64,000 nt of DNA from positions 1 to 64,000 of the forward strand of contig JAIRXQ010000025.1 of NCBI GenBank assembly GCA_031268195.1. Reading direction: 5' to 3'. Positions 38,349-48,594 of this stretch are shown piece by piece. The translations under genes were made by a program, and so were the position numbers. Numbering within the stretch: the first letter of the stretch is position 1; each line of letters begins with the position of its first letter. The stretch comes from Azoarcus sp. Lineage in GTDB: Bacteria > Pseudomonadota > Gammaproteobacteria > Burkholderiales > Rhodocyclaceae. Below the pieces are notes generated by a model, which saw only the letters and a program-made list of their open reading frames with translations, was not told the DNA's origin and searched no databases.

Positions 38349-39352
38349 TTCACTTCCTCGACGACTTCGGCCACTTGCCGCACCGCCTGCGGCGGCACTT
38401 CACCGAGCGCGGTGATACGGCGACCGTCGACGATGCGCTCGAAGGCGTTGACCGCGCCGCCACCGGGGAAGCTGCCGCGCGCCTCGGCGCCCTCCTCCGC
38501 CTCTTCGATGAAGATCGAAATCGTCGCCAGCCCGTCGCTGAACACCAGATGTACCGCGCCGCCGCTACGCTGGTGCGCTTTCGTCACCAACGCGAACCCT
38601 GGCAGAGGTTCCCGAAGCCGCCAGCGGTCATCCACCGGCTTCACATCGTCGCCCCCGGCATCGACCACGCGCCAGTCGGCAGACGGCACGGCGCGCTCCA
38701 CGAGCTGGTCATCGGGGATGTCGCCATCGAACTTCACGTCGTTGAAGGCGAACTGCTCGATCACTTCGTCGTTGGCGTCGATCACCTGCGATTTGAGCAA
38801 CAGGCCGCGCGAGATTTCGACCCACATCACATGGCCGAAACGCAAACCGTCGCGGGGCGTGAGGATGACCTTTTGCGCTTCGTGCCCGGCAATGCGTCCC
38901 GGCTCACCCAGCCGCACATCGTAGATGCCCGCCAGCGCAGCGTAACTTTGCATCAGACGCCCCGGAAAACCGGGACGCGCGCCCACGCGACCGATAATGA
39001 TCGTGCGTTGCGCGGGCAGCACGCAGCGCACTTCGCCGCCCTTGCGCACGACTTCGCGCGGACTGCCATCGAGCACTTCGAGCCGTTCGCTTTCCTCGCC
39101 GTTCAGGACGCGATGCACGATGCGCGACGTCTCGATGCGCCGCCCGGACTGATAAGTGAACGTGCCAACGTAGTTCAGGTTCTGGCTGGCCGTGGCAATG
39201 CGGTCGAGCCATGCCAGCGGGTCCTGCGCGGCGGGAGGCGCGGATGGTGCGTCGGTTTCCGGTTCGGGTTCTGCAAAAGCGCCAACCGGCAGGGCGCACA
39301 GCAGGATCATCCCCAAAACATGCCGCACTTTCATCGCAATCATCGACCTCAT
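38345..39352 (-). CDS. rseB: MucB/RseB C-terminal domain-containing sigma-E regulatory protein
   Basis: DPLAWLDRIATASQNLNYVGTFTYQSGRRIETSRIVHRVLNGEESERLEVLDGSPREVVRKG. Confidence 0.93.
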   Translation of the reverse strand: MRSMIAMKVRHVLGMILLCALPVGAFAEPEPETDAPSAPPAAQDPLAWLDRIATASQNLNYVGTFTYQSGRRIETSRIVHRVLNGEESERLEVLDGSPREVVRKGGEVRCVLPAQRTIIIGRVGARPGFPGRLMQSYAALAGIYDVRLGEPGRIAGHEAQKVILTPRDGLRFGHVMWVEISRGLLLKSQVIDANDEVIEQFAFNDVKFDGDIPDDQLVERAVPSADWRVVDAGGDDVKPVDDRWRLREPLPGFALVTKAHQRSGGAVHLVFSDGLATISIFIEEAEEGAEARGSFPGGGAVNAFERIVDGRRITALGEVPPQAVRQVAEVVEEVK

Positions 39353-39359
39353 ATCGATT

Positions 39360-39926
39360 TCATTCCTCAGTCGGCCCCGACACGGAGCGCATATATTGCA
39401 TCGCCGCGGGCATCGGGCCGCCCGCCATCGTCTGATGCGCAACGAGGTAATCGGGGCGCGCACCGCTCACGACGCGCCGCATGGCAGACGAGACGGAAGC
39501 GATCTGTGGCGACTTCGCTGCCATTTGCACGGACGCAACAGAGTCGTCGTCGCCGCCGGAGAGCACGGCGAGCGCCCCCACGGCCAGCAGCACGCCCATC
39601 ACCGAGGCCGCAACGGGCAACAGGCGGTGATGAACGGCACGCGGGCGCCGCGCCGCCGCTCGGCCCAGTTCGGCATCGTCGGCCAACTCGTCATGACCGC
39701 TACGATGCGGAGCGAGCACCGTGGGTTCGCGTTCGAGCGCGAGCATCACACGCCCGCTGAGGCTGTCCATTTCCGGCTGCGCCCCCCCCCGGATCACGTC
39801 ACCGACCAGACAATACGTTTCCCAGTCATCGCGAAAGGCCGCGTCGTGCTTGAGGCGGGTAAACAACGCTCGCGCCGTGGCCGCATCGACATTGCCGTCG
39901 AGCATCGCCGATAGTTTCTCTTTCAT
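39360..39926 (-). CDS. rseA: sigma-E anti-sigma factor RseA/MucA
   Basis: MKEKLSAMLDGNVDAATARALFTRLKHDAAFRDDWETYCLVGDVIRGG..., one TM; follows rpoE. Confidence 0.92.
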   Translation of the reverse strand: MKEKLSAMLDGNVDAATARALFTRLKHDAAFRDDWETYCLVGDVIRGGAQPEMDSLSGRVMLALEREPTVLAPHRSGHDELADDAELGRAAARRPRAVHHRLLPVAASVMGVLLAVGALAVLSGGDDDSVASVQMAAKSPQIASVSSAMRRVVSGARPDYLVAHQTMAGGPMPAAMQYMRSVSGPTEE

Positions 39927-39982
39927 GTCAGCCCTCGATTCAATATGACAATCATTCGACAACCCTGTATATCGGAAAGCCC

Positions 39983-40582
39983 TTACCAACGTTCGTCCGC
40001 GCGGGTGCCGAGCAGTGGCCGCAGCCGCGCAGCAATGGCTTCGCGGGCGCGAAATATGCGTGAACGCACCGTGCCGATCGGACAGCCCATGACGTTGGAA
40101 ATATCTTCATAGCTCAGCCCTTCCAGTTCGCGCAGGGTAATGGCCTCGCGCAGTTCGTCGGGCAAGTCGGCCATGGCATCGTCGACCGCACTCGCGATCT
40201 GGCGCGTCATCATCTGCCGCTCCGGGGTATCGTGATCGTGCAGACGCTCGCCGCCCTCGACATTTTCCATGTCGGCCGAATCCAGCCCGGTCGAGGCCGG
40301 AACCCGTCGCCCCTGCGCGGCGAGATGGTTTTTCGCGGTGTTGATACCAATCCGGTACAACCAAGTGTAGAAAGCGCTCTCCCCACGGAAAGATCCCAAG
40401 GCGCGATACGCCTTGATGAAGGTTTCCTGTGCCAGATCCTCGACTTCGGCGGGATCACGCACCAGCCGCGAGAGCAAACGGTAGAGCCTGCGCTGATACT
40501 TGGACACCAGCAGGCCGAAGGCTTGCTTGTCTCCACTCTGGATGCGCTCCACCAACTGCTGGTCGATTTCACGATCGCTCAT
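39983..40582 (-). CDS. rpoE: RNA polymerase sigma factor RpoE (sigma-24)
   Basis: QLVERIQSGDKQAFGLLVSKYQRRLYRLLSRLVRDPAEVEDLAQETFIKAYRAL...; ECF sigma. Confidence 0.96.
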   Translation of the reverse strand: MSDREIDQQLVERIQSGDKQAFGLLVSKYQRRLYRLLSRLVRDPAEVEDLAQETFIKAYRALGSFRGESAFYTWLYRIGINTAKNHLAAQGRRVPASTGLDSADMENVEGGERLHDHDTPERQMMTRQIASAVDDAMADLPDELREAITLRELEGLSYEDISNVMGCPIGTVRSRIFRAREAIAARLRPLLGTRADERW

Positions 40583-40653
40583 CGGATGTCCGTTTTCCTG
40601 CCTGATTCCAAACTACTTCAGTATAAGCGAGCTCCCCGTCCAGCCAAACCAAT

Positions 40654-40681
40654 TCATAGACACACAGTCATAGACACACAG
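40654..40681. repeat. 14-bp perfect tandem repeat in the rpoE/nadB intergenic region
   Basis: TCATAGACACACAG x2. Confidence 0.85.
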
Positions 40682-40791
40682 ACAACATGGTTATTGATTG
40701 GTTCTACAAAGAAGCCACGCTTTACCCAATTTGTTTCGCAGCGGCACGCGAGTGCTATATTTTTAACTTCCCCAACAACCCGCCCAAGAAC

Positions 40792-42396
40792 ATGACCACA
40801 CTCCCCCAATATCAGTACGACGTCCTGATTCTCGGCAGCGGCGCGGCCGGGCAATCACTCGCCCTCTTCCTTGCCGAGCGCCTGAAAGTGGCCATCGTCA
40901 CCAAACGTGAACTGGCCGACAGCGCAAGCTCGCTCGCGCAAGGCGGCATCGCCGCCGTGCTCGCCACCGATGACAGCGTGGAAGCGCACATCCGCGACAC
41001 GTTCACCGCGGGAGCAGGGCTGTGCGATCCGGTTGCCACACGCTTCGTGGTCGAACACAGCCTCGATGCTATCTCATGGCTCATCAAGGAAGGCGTGCCT
41101 TTCACGCGCGAAGACTCCGAATTCGGCTTTCACCTGACGCGCGAGGGCGGCCACTCGCGCCGCCGCATCATCCACGCCGCCGACGCCACCGGCGCGGCGG
41201 TGCAAACCACCCTGCGCAATGCAGTGCGCGCGCATCGCAACATCGACATCTTCGAGCACCACATCGCCGTCGACCTCATCCTTGGCGAGCGCGTCGGCCA
41301 ACCGGAACTGGGCTGCGTCGGCGCCTACGCACTCGATATCAAGGGGGATCGCGTTGTCACCTTCGCCGCGCGCAGCACGGTGCTTGCCACGGGCGGCACG
41401 GGCAAGGTGTACCTCTACACGACCAACCCCGATGTCGCCACCGGCGATGGCGTGGCGATGGCGTGGCGCGCTGGCTGCCGCGTGCGCAACATGGAATTCA
41501 TCCAGTTCCACCCCACCTGCCTCTACCACCCGCAGGAAAAATCTTTCCTGATCTCGGAAGCGGTGCGCGGCGAAGGCGGCCTCTTGAAGCTGCCCGATGG
41601 CCCGCGTTTCATGCCCGCGCACGACGAGCGCGCCGAGCTTGCGCCGCGTGACATCGTGGCGCGCGCCATCGACTTCGAGATGAAAAAGCACGGGCTGGAT
41701 TGCGTTTATCTCGACATCAGCCACAAGCCCGCCGACTGGCTGCGCGAGCACTTTCCCACCATCTACGGACGCTGCCTGGAACTGGGCATCGACATCACGC
41801 GCCAGCCGATTCCGGTGGTGCCCGCCGCGCATTACTCCTGCGGCGGCATCGCCACCGATCTGGCGGCGCGCACCGATGTTCCCAATCTCTACGCTGTGGG
41901 CGAGGCGGCGGGCACCGGCCTGCACGGTGCGAACCGCCTGGCCTCGAATTCGCTGCTCGAATGCCTCGTTTTCGGCAAAGCGGCGGCTTTTGAGATCATG
42001 CAGCAACCCAACACGAAGATTCCGGCCCTGCCCGTCTGGGACGAAAGCCGCGTCTCCGACGCCGACGAAGAAGTAGTCATCGCCCACAACTGGGCGGAAT
42101 TGCGGCAAGCGATGTGGGATTACGTCGGGATCGTGCGCACCAACAAACGCCTGCAACGCGCCCGCCACCGCATTCGCCTTCTGGCGCGCGAAATCGACGA
42201 GTTCTACTCCAACTTCCGCGTCTCCAACGACCTGATCGAGCTGCGCAACCTCGTCGTCACCGCTGGCCTGATCGTCAATTGTGCCCTGAAACGCCACGAA
42301 AGCCGCGGCCTGCATTGCTCGCGCGACTACCCCGCCGTGCTGCCGCGCGCCAGGGACACGGTCCTGACGCCACCGAGGTTCAGACGGCATCCGTAG
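40792..42396 (+). CDS. nadB: L-aspartate oxidase
   Basis: YDVLILGSGAAGQSLALFLAERLKVAIVTKRELADSASSLAQGGIAAV, HYSCGGI, GLHGANRLASNSLLECLVFG. ATG at 40792. Confidence 0.96.
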   Translation: MTTLPQYQYDVLILGSGAAGQSLALFLAERLKVAIVTKRELADSASSLAQGGIAAVLATDDSVEAHIRDTFTAGAGLCDPVATRFVVEHSLDAISWLIKEGVPFTREDSEFGFHLTREGGHSRRRIIHAADATGAAVQTTLRNAVRAHRNIDIFEHHIAVDLILGERVGQPELGCVGAYALDIKGDRVVTFAARSTVLATGGTGKVYLYTTNPDVATGDGVAMAWRAGCRVRNMEFIQFHPTCLYHPQEKSFLISEAVRGEGGLLKLPDGPRFMPAHDERAELAPRDIVARAIDFEMKKHGLDCVYLDISHKPADWLREHFPTIYGRCLELGIDITRQPIPVVPAAHYSCGGIATDLAARTDVPNLYAVGEAAGTGLHGANRLASNSLLECLVFGKAAAFEIMQQPNTKIPALPVWDESRVSDADEEVVIAHNWAELRQAMWDYVGIVRTNKRLQRARHRIRLLAREIDEFYSNFRVSNDLIELRNLVVTAGLIVNCALKRHESRGLHCSRDYPAVLPRARDTVLTPPRFRRHP

Positions 42397-42862
42397 TATC
42401 CAGCCGCGCCCGTTGCAAAGCGCGATGCCGCAGCCAGACCCGTAACCGCCGCCACTGATCGGGTGCTTGAGCCGGTTCTTCCACCCCGGCGGCGGTCAGC
42501 ATGAAGCGGCGTCCGTGCGCGCGGCCATCCGCGTCCGTCCAACCGAGCGCGAACCATACGGCAGTGGGAAATACCACTGCGCCGGGCAACACGCGCGCCC
42601 ATGCGTCGCCCCCCTTTCCGAACATCTGTACCACCGCGCCATCGGCAGCGAGCACGAGCGACATGCCACGCTTGGCCGTTTCTGCCCGCCAGGCCCACAC
42701 GGTGGAGGCAACGACGAGCATCGTGAGCGTGAGGGTCGCCACAGTGGGCAGCGCCATGCAAAAAAGCGTCAATCCCGCCGCGAAGTGCGCGGCCAGAATC
42801 GACGCTTGCAGGACGGGACTGGAACGGAGCCGAATCGTGAGCAGATGCGGTCCGTCCGTCAT
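42380..42862 (-). CDS. YgfX-like small membrane protein (tentative)
   Basis: 160 aa; two adjacent TM segments (ASILAAHFAAGLTLFCMALPTVATLTLTMLVVASTVWAW) plus a cytosolic basic tail. Confidence 0.6.
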   Translation of the reverse strand: MTDGPHLLTIRLRSSPVLQASILAAHFAAGLTLFCMALPTVATLTLTMLVVASTVWAWRAETAKRGMSLVLAADGAVVQMFGKGGDAWARVLPGAVVFPTAVWFALGWTDADGRAHGRRFMLTAAGVEEPAQAPDQWRRLRVWLRHRALQRARLDTTDAV

Positions 42863-42872
42863 GAGGAGGGGG

Positions 42873-44108
42873 TCAGATGCGGCGGAAAACCAGCGTGCCG
42901 TTGGTACCGCCAAAGCCGAAGTTGTTCTTCAGGGCGATTTCGATCTTCATCTCGCGCGCGACATTGGCGCAGTAATCGAGATCGCAGTCGGGATCCTGCT
43001 CGAAGATATTGATCGTCGGCGGCGAGATCTGGTGATGGACGGCGAGCACGGTAAATACCGACTCCAGCCCGCCCGCACCGCCCAAGAGGTGGCCCGTCAT
43101 GGACTTGGTGGAATTGACCACGAGTCTTTTGGCGTTGTCGGCCCCGAAAGCCTGTTTTACGGCCTCGGTTTCATTCTTGTCGCCAAGCGGCGTGGAGGTG
43201 CCGTGCGCGTTGAGGTAATGCACCTCGTCGGGATTGATGCCCGCGTCCTTCAGCGCATAGACCATGCTGCGGCGCGGCCCATCGGTGTTCGGAGCGGTGA
43301 TGTGGTAAGCGTCGCCGCTCATGCCGAAACCGATGAGTTCGGCGTAGATTTTCGCGCCGCGCGCCTTCGCGTGCTCATATTCTTCGAGCATCATCACGCC
43401 GGAACCTTCACCGAGCACGAAGCCATCGCGCCCCTTGTCCCACGGACGGCTGGCCGTCGCCGGATCATCGTTGCGGGTAGACAGGGCTTTCGCGGAGGAA
43501 AAGCCGCCGATGGCCAAGGGCGTCACCGTCGATTCCGCGCCGCCGCAGATCATCGCGTCGGCGTCGCCGTGCCCGATCAGGCGCGCGGAGATGCCGATGG
43601 CGTGCAGACCCGTGGAGCAGGCCGTCACCACAGCGAGGTTCGGCCCTTTCAGGCCGAGGATGATCGACAGGTTTCCCGAAATCATGTTGATGATCGTGCC
43701 GGGAATGAAAAACGGCGAAATCTTGCGCGGGCCGCCATCGAGGTAATCGCTGTGCGTCGATTCGATCTCCGGCAGGCCGCCCATGCCGGAGCCGACGTTG
43801 ATGCCAATGCGCCCGGCATTTTCCTCGGTGACTTCCAGCCCGGAATCGCGGAACGCCTGAACGCCCGCGGCGATGCCGTAATGGACGAAGGTGTCCATAC
43901 GGCGTGCGTCCTTGGGCGGAATCCAGTCGGTAGCGTCGAAGTTTTTGACTTCGCCCGCCACGCGGGATGCGAAAGCGCTGGCGTCGAAACGGGTCACCGG
44001 CCCGATGCCGCTCTTGCCTGCGATCAGATTTTCCCAAGCCTCGGGAACGGTATTGCCAACCGGCGAGATAGCGCCCAAACCGGTTACAACGACTCTGCGA
44101 CGTGACAC
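42873..44108 (-). CDS. fabF: beta-ketoacyl-ACP synthase II
   Basis: RRRVVVTGLGAISPVGN, VVTACSTGLHAIG, NAHGTSTPLGDKNE, FGFGGTNGTLVF. Confidence 0.98.
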   Translation of the reverse strand: MSRRRVVVTGLGAISPVGNTVPEAWENLIAGKSGIGPVTRFDASAFASRVAGEVKNFDATDWIPPKDARRMDTFVHYGIAAGVQAFRDSGLEVTEENAGRIGINVGSGMGGLPEIESTHSDYLDGGPRKISPFFIPGTIINMISGNLSIILGLKGPNLAVVTACSTGLHAIGISARLIGHGDADAMICGGAESTVTPLAIGGFSSAKALSTRNDDPATASRPWDKGRDGFVLGEGSGVMMLEEYEHAKARGAKIYAELIGFGMSGDAYHITAPNTDGPRRSMVYALKDAGINPDEVHYLNAHGTSTPLGDKNETEAVKQAFGADNAKRLVVNSTKSMTGHLLGGAGGLESVFTVLAVHHQISPPTINIFEQDPDCDLDYCANVAREMKIEIALKNNFGFGGTNGTLVFRRI

Positions 44109-44204
44109 GGGCTACTCCGAAGGAATCAGACAAACGGAGAGAAACGCACAAACACTTCCGGCGGCTGCGCGGGCAACCGCCGGAAAGTCATGGGACGGAA
44201 AAGA

Positions 44205-44444
44205 TTACTTCTTCAGATGAGCGGCGACGTAGTCGATCGCTTGCTGGACGGTGGTAATCTTTTCGGCCTCTTCGTCTGGAATTTCACACTCGAACTCTTC
44301 TTCCAGCGCCATGACCAGTTCCACGGTGTCCAACGAATCCGCGCCGAGATCGTCCACGAAAGACGACTCAGTCTTGATTTCCGCTTCGTTTACGCCAAGT
44401 TGCTCAGCCACGATCTTTTTGACGCGCTGTTCGATGTCGCTCAT
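44205..44444 (-). CDS. acpP: acyl carrier protein
   Basis: [73 protein letters not shown]. Confidence 0.98.
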   Translation of the reverse strand: MSDIEQRVKKIVAEQLGVNEAEIKTESSFVDDLGADSLDTVELVMALEEEFECEIPDEEAEKITTVQQAIDYVAAHLKK

Positions 44445-44526
44445 CTAGAAACTCCTTCCCATGCAGGGTGTAAGAAAAACTGTCCTATTTTACCAAAAAG
44501 GCGCGCTTGCGCCACCGCACCCGCGG

Positions 44527-45276
44527 CTATGTCGTATACATGCCACCATTGACATGCAACGTCTGCCCGGTGATGTAAGCCGCCGCCGGAGAAGCGAGAA
44601 AAGCCACCGCCTGCGCGACTTCTTCCGCCGTGCCGAGACGTCCGAGCGCGATGTTGGCGCACAGATTCTCCTTGACCGTATCAGGCAGACCCTGCGTCAT
44701 CAAGGTATCGATGAAGCCCGGCGCGACGCAGTTGACGGTAATATTGCGGCTGCCCAGTTCGCGCGCGAGGCAGCGGCTCATCCCGGCGACCCCGGCCTTG
44801 GAAGCAGCATAGTTGACCTGCCCCGGATTGCCGGTGCTGCCAACCACGGAAGTGATGCTGATGATGCGCCCGGCGCGTGCCTTCATCATGCCGCGCATGA
44901 CCAGCCGCGACATGCGAAACGTCGCCTTGAGGTTGACGTCGATCACCGCGTCCCACTCATCGTCCTTCATGCGCATGGCGAGGTTGTCGCGGGTAATGCC
45001 CGCGTTATTGACCAGAATGCCGACGGTGCCGAATTCTTTTTCGACCCAATCCACCAGCGCTTCGCTGGCCGCGGCGTCGGTGACATCGACGGGCTTCGAG
45101 CCGCCCTCGATGCCTTCGGCGGCGAGCGCCTCCGCCAGCTCCCTGGCGGTTTCGTCCGTCGTCGCCGTCCCAACCACCGTGGCGCCCTGCCGTCCGAGTT
45201 CAAACGCGATCGCGCGGCCGATGCCACGCATCGCGCCCGTCACCAGCGCAATTTGTCCTTCGAGCGAATTACTCAT
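44527..45276 (-). CDS. fabG: 3-oxoacyl-ACP reductase
   Basis: ALVTGAMRGIGRAIAFELGRQGA, VNNAGITRDNLAMRM, YAASKAGV. ATG at 45276. Confidence 0.97.
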   Translation of the reverse strand: MSNSLEGQIALVTGAMRGIGRAIAFELGRQGATVVGTATTDETARELAEALAAEGIEGGSKPVDVTDAAASEALVDWVEKEFGTVGILVNNAGITRDNLAMRMKDDEWDAVIDVNLKATFRMSRLVMRGMMKARAGRIISITSVVGSTGNPGQVNYAASKAGVAGMSRCLARELGSRNITVNCVAPGFIDTLMTQGLPDTVKENLCANIALGRLGTAEEVAQAVAFLASPAAAYITGQTLHVNGGMYTT

Positions 45277-46208
45277 GCCGTCCTCACTGCTGCTATCGTT
45301 TGCTCCAGGCTCGGCGCATCGTGCAGCGCCCCGCCTTCGATTTCCTTGCTGATCCGTTTCGTCATCCCGGCCAGCACCTTGCCCGGCCCACATTCGATGA
45401 CATGCGTCATCCCGCGCGCGGCCATCGCCGCCACGATCTCGATCCAGCGCACCGGCGAGAACGCCTGCCGCACGAGCGCATCGCGGATTTTCGCCGGGTC
45501 GTCGTAGACCGCGACATCGACGTTGTTGAGCACGCCGATCTTCGGCGTGGCGATATTGACCGTCGCCAGCCGCTCGCCCAACCGTTGCGCCGCCGGTTTC
45601 ATCAGCGCGCAATGGAAAGGCGCGGACACCGGCAGCAGCACGGCGCGCTTGGCGCCCCTGGCCCTGGCGGCTTCGATGGCGCGTTCGACGGCGCCCCTGG
45701 CCCCAGCGATCACGATCTGCCCCGGTGCGTTGAGATTGGCGGCGTCCACTACTTCGCCCTGCGCGGCTTCGGCACAGGCAGCACGCACCTCGTCGGCTTC
45801 CAGCCCAAGCAGCGCGGCCATCGCGCCCTCGCCCGCCGGAACGGCGTCCTGCATCGCCTGCGCGCGAAAACGCACCAGCGGCACAGCATCCGCAAACGCC
45901 AGAGCTTCCGCCGCCACCAGCGCCGAGTATTCGCCCAGGCTGTGCCCGGCCACCAGCGTCGGCGCGGGGCCGCCCGCCGCCCGCCAAGCGCGATAGACCG
46001 CCACGCCCGCAGTCAGCATCAGCGGTTGAGTGTTGACCGTGAGCGCCAGCCGCTCGGCAGGGCCTTCCTTGGCCATTTGCCACAAATCATCGCCGAGCGC
46101 CTCCGAGGCTTCGGCGAACGTCTCACGGATGAGCGGCGCATCGCCATAGGCATCCATCATGGCGACGAATTGCGAACCCTGTCCAGGAAATACCAGTGCA
46201 AAAGCCAT
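45273..46208 (-). CDS. fabD: malonyl CoA-acyl carrier protein transacylase
   Basis: AFVFPGQGSQFVAMM-type N-terminus (ALVFPGQGSQ), VAGHSLGEYSALVAA (GHSLG), GPGKVLAGM. Confidence 0.97.
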   Translation of the reverse strand: MAFALVFPGQGSQFVAMMDAYGDAPLIRETFAEASEALGDDLWQMAKEGPAERLALTVNTQPLMLTAGVAVYRAWRAAGGPAPTLVAGHSLGEYSALVAAEALAFADAVPLVRFRAQAMQDAVPAGEGAMAALLGLEADEVRAACAEAAQGEVVDAANLNAPGQIVIAGARGAVERAIEAARARGAKRAVLLPVSAPFHCALMKPAAQRLGERLATVNIATPKIGVLNNVDVAVYDDPAKIRDALVRQAFSPVRWIEIVAAMAARGMTHVIECGPGKVLAGMTKRISKEIEGGALHDAPSLEQTIAAVRTA

Positions 46209-46220
46209 TCTTGCTCCGTA

Positions 46221-47186
46221 TCAGAAGTCGATCAGCGCCGCGCCCCAGGTCATGCCGCCGCCGACGGCTTCGATCATCACACGCTGTCCGGGGCGGATTT
46301 GCCCGGAACGCACTGCGCCGTCGAGCGCCAGCGGAATCGAGGCCGCCGAGGTGTTGCCGTGGCGATCGAGCGTGACGATGACCTTTTCCATCGGCAGCCC
46401 GAGCCGCCTGGCGGTGGATTGGATGATGCGCAGATTGGCCTGGTGCGGCACCAGCCAATCGATGCTCTCGCGCGGCACACCGGCGAGATCGACCACTTCC
46501 TGCGCCACATCGCCAAGCACCTTGACGGCGAATTTGTACACTGCCTGCCCGTCCATGCGCACGAAGGGGTCGCCCGTCACCACCCCGTCCGTGACATTGC
46601 TGGCCACGCTGAGAATCGATTGATGGCTGCCATCGGTGTGCAACGCTGTGGCGCGGATGCCGGGCTTGTCGGAAGCTTCGAGTATCACCGCGCCCGCGCC
46701 ATCGCCAAAGAGTACACAGGTGCCGCGATCCTTCCAGTCGACGAAGCGCGAGAGCACTTCCGAGCCGATGATGAGCGCGCGTTTGTGGCTACCCGACTTG
46801 ATGAATTTCTCGGCGATCGCCAGCCCATAAAGAAAGCCGCTGCACACCGCCTGCACATCGAAGGCCGCACAACCGCTCTTGATGCCGAGCGCGTCCTGTA
46901 CCAGCGCCGCAGTGCTCGGAAAAACGTAATCGGGCGTGGTCGTGCCAACGATGATGAGATCGAGATCGGTCGCCTTGCATCCGGCGGCATCCAGCGCGCG
47001 CTTCGCCGCTTCCAGCCCGATCATGCTCGAAGTGACGCCTTTTGCGACGAAATGGCGGGTGCGAATGCCCGTGCGAGTCGTCACCCACTCGTCGGATGTC
47101 TCGACGCCGCGCGCCACCAGATCGTCATTCGTAACCGGATTGCCCGGCAGATAGCTGCCCGTTCCAATGATTCTTGCGTGGATCAT
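46221..47186 (-). CDS. fabH: beta-ketoacyl-ACP synthase III
   Basis: [64 protein letters not shown]. Confidence 0.97.
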   Translation of the reverse strand: MIHARIIGTGSYLPGNPVTNDDLVARGVETSDEWVTTRTGIRTRHFVAKGVTSSMIGLEAAKRALDAAGCKATDLDLIIVGTTTPDYVFPSTAALVQDALGIKSGCAAFDVQAVCSGFLYGLAIAEKFIKSGSHKRALIIGSEVLSRFVDWKDRGTCVLFGDGAGAVILEASDKPGIRATALHTDGSHQSILSVASNVTDGVVTGDPFVRMDGQAVYKFAVKVLGDVAQEVVDLAGVPRESIDWLVPHQANLRIIQSTARRLGLPMEKVIVTLDRHGNTSAASIPLALDGAVRSGQIRPGQRVMIEAVGGGMTWGAALIDF

Positions 47187-48238
47187 GCATTGTCTCCGTC
47201 AGCGATCGCGCCCGTATCGGTATTCGTGTCAGTGCCCGCGCGAGCCGACATCTTGTCGGCGATACGCTCGATCAGGCGGTTTTCGGCGGCATCCGCCGCG
47301 CGAGCGATGGCCCGCTCGAAAGCGTAGGCGGCGGCCGAACCGTGGCTCTTGACCACGATACCGCGCAGCCCAAGCAGAACCGCGCCATTGTAGCGGCCCG
47401 GATCGGCCCGGTGCTTGAAGCGTCTGAGCACGGGCAGCGCCAGCAGCGCCGCCAGCTTCGAGAACGGCCCGCGCGTGAATTCCTCGCGCAGGAAGGTCGC
47501 CAGCATCTTCGCCAGCCCTTCGGAAGTCTTCAGCGCCACGTTGCCGACGAAACCGTCGGCCACCACCACGTCGGTCGTGCCCTGGTAGATGCCATCGCCT
47601 TCGACGTAGCCGTAATAGTTGAGCGAACTCGCAGCCAGCAGCTCGGCGGCCTGCTTGGTGAGCCCGTTCCCCTTGATTTCTTCTTCACCGACGTTGAGCA
47701 GCCCCACCGTCGGACGTTCGAGATGATCGACCGCCGAAGCCAGCATCGCGCCCATGATGCCGAACTGCAACAGATGTTGCGCCGTGCAATCGACGTTGGC
47801 GCCGAGATCGAGCGCATAGGTGCGCCCCCTGATCGTGGGTAGCGCGAAACAGATGGCAGGCCGGTCGATGCCCGGCAGCGTCTTGAGCACGAAGCGCGCG
47901 ATGGCCATCAGCGCGCCGGTGTTGCCCGCCGAAACCGCCGCCTGCGCCTCGCCCTCCTTGACGAGGTTGATCGCCACGCGCATCGACGAATCCTTCTTGG
48001 CGCGAATGGCGCTCTTGGGCGGCTCGTCCATGCCCACGACCTGTGAGGCATGGTGGATGCGCAGACGCGATCCGAACTTGCCCGCGCCCTCGCCCACCCG
48101 CGCCTTCAATTCGTCCTCCAGACCGACCAGGATCACGCTGACGCCAGGATGCACGCCCAGAAAGTCGAGCGCGGCGGGCACCGTCACGGCAGGCCCATGA
48201 TCTCCGCCCATGCAATCGATAGCGACGGTAACACTCAT
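47183..48238 (-). CDS. plsX: phosphate acyltransferase
   Basis: [25 protein letters not shown]..., [20 protein letters not shown]. Confidence 0.97.
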   Translation of the reverse strand: MSVTVAIDCMGGDHGPAVTVPAALDFLGVHPGVSVILVGLEDELKARVGEGAGKFGSRLRIHHASQVVGMDEPPKSAIRAKKDSSMRVAINLVKEGEAQAAVSAGNTGALMAIARFVLKTLPGIDRPAICFALPTIRGRTYALDLGANVDCTAQHLLQFGIMGAMLASAVDHLERPTVGLLNVGEEEIKGNGLTKQAAELLAASSLNYYGYVEGDGIYQGTTDVVVADGFVGNVALKTSEGLAKMLATFLREEFTRGPFSKLAALLALPVLRRFKHRADPGRYNGAVLLGLRGIVVKSHGSAAAYAFERAIARAADAAENRLIERIADKMSARAGTDTNTDTGAIADGDNA

Positions 48239-48321
48239 CGTTTTTTTGCGAATCTCAAGGGAAGGAATAGCGGGGGGGAAGAACAGCGGGAAAGGGTGGC
48301 GAAAAATCGGGAGAAACGGCG

Positions 48322-48354
48322 AAAAAAGCGGCGTGGGCGCAGTGCGCCCACGCC
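48322..48354 (-). terminator. rho-independent terminator on the minus strand between rpmF and plsX
   Basis: Minus strand GGCGTGGGCGC-act-GCGCCCACGCC followed by gcTTTTTT. Confidence 0.75.
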
Positions 48355-48379
48355 GTTCGTTCCGTTACCGGACGCGGAC

Positions 48380-48559
48380 TTACTCGCCCTTGGCCTTGGT
48401 GACTTTCTTGCCGCGATAAAACCCGCTCGGGCTGATGTGATGCCGCAGGTGAACTTCACCCGTGGTCGCCTCGACGGCCAGCGCGGGCGCACTCAGAGCG
48501 TCGTGGGCGCGATGCATACCGCGCTTGGACGGGGACTTCTTGTTCTGCTGAACAGCCAT
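48380..48559 (-). CDS. rpmF: 50S ribosomal protein L32 (missing from the supplied ORF track)
   Basis: Manual translation: [59 protein letters not shown]. Confidence 0.96.
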   Translation of the reverse strand: MAVQQNKKSPSKRGMHRAHDALSAPALAVEATTGEVHLRHHISPSGFYRGKKVTKAKGE

Positions 48560-48594
48560 GAAACACTCCTAGATACAAAAACTTGCCGAATCCG

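Noticed and set aside
45300-47327. 675-aa plus-strand ORF
   Set aside because: Antisense shadow spanning fabD and fabH; not credible as coding.
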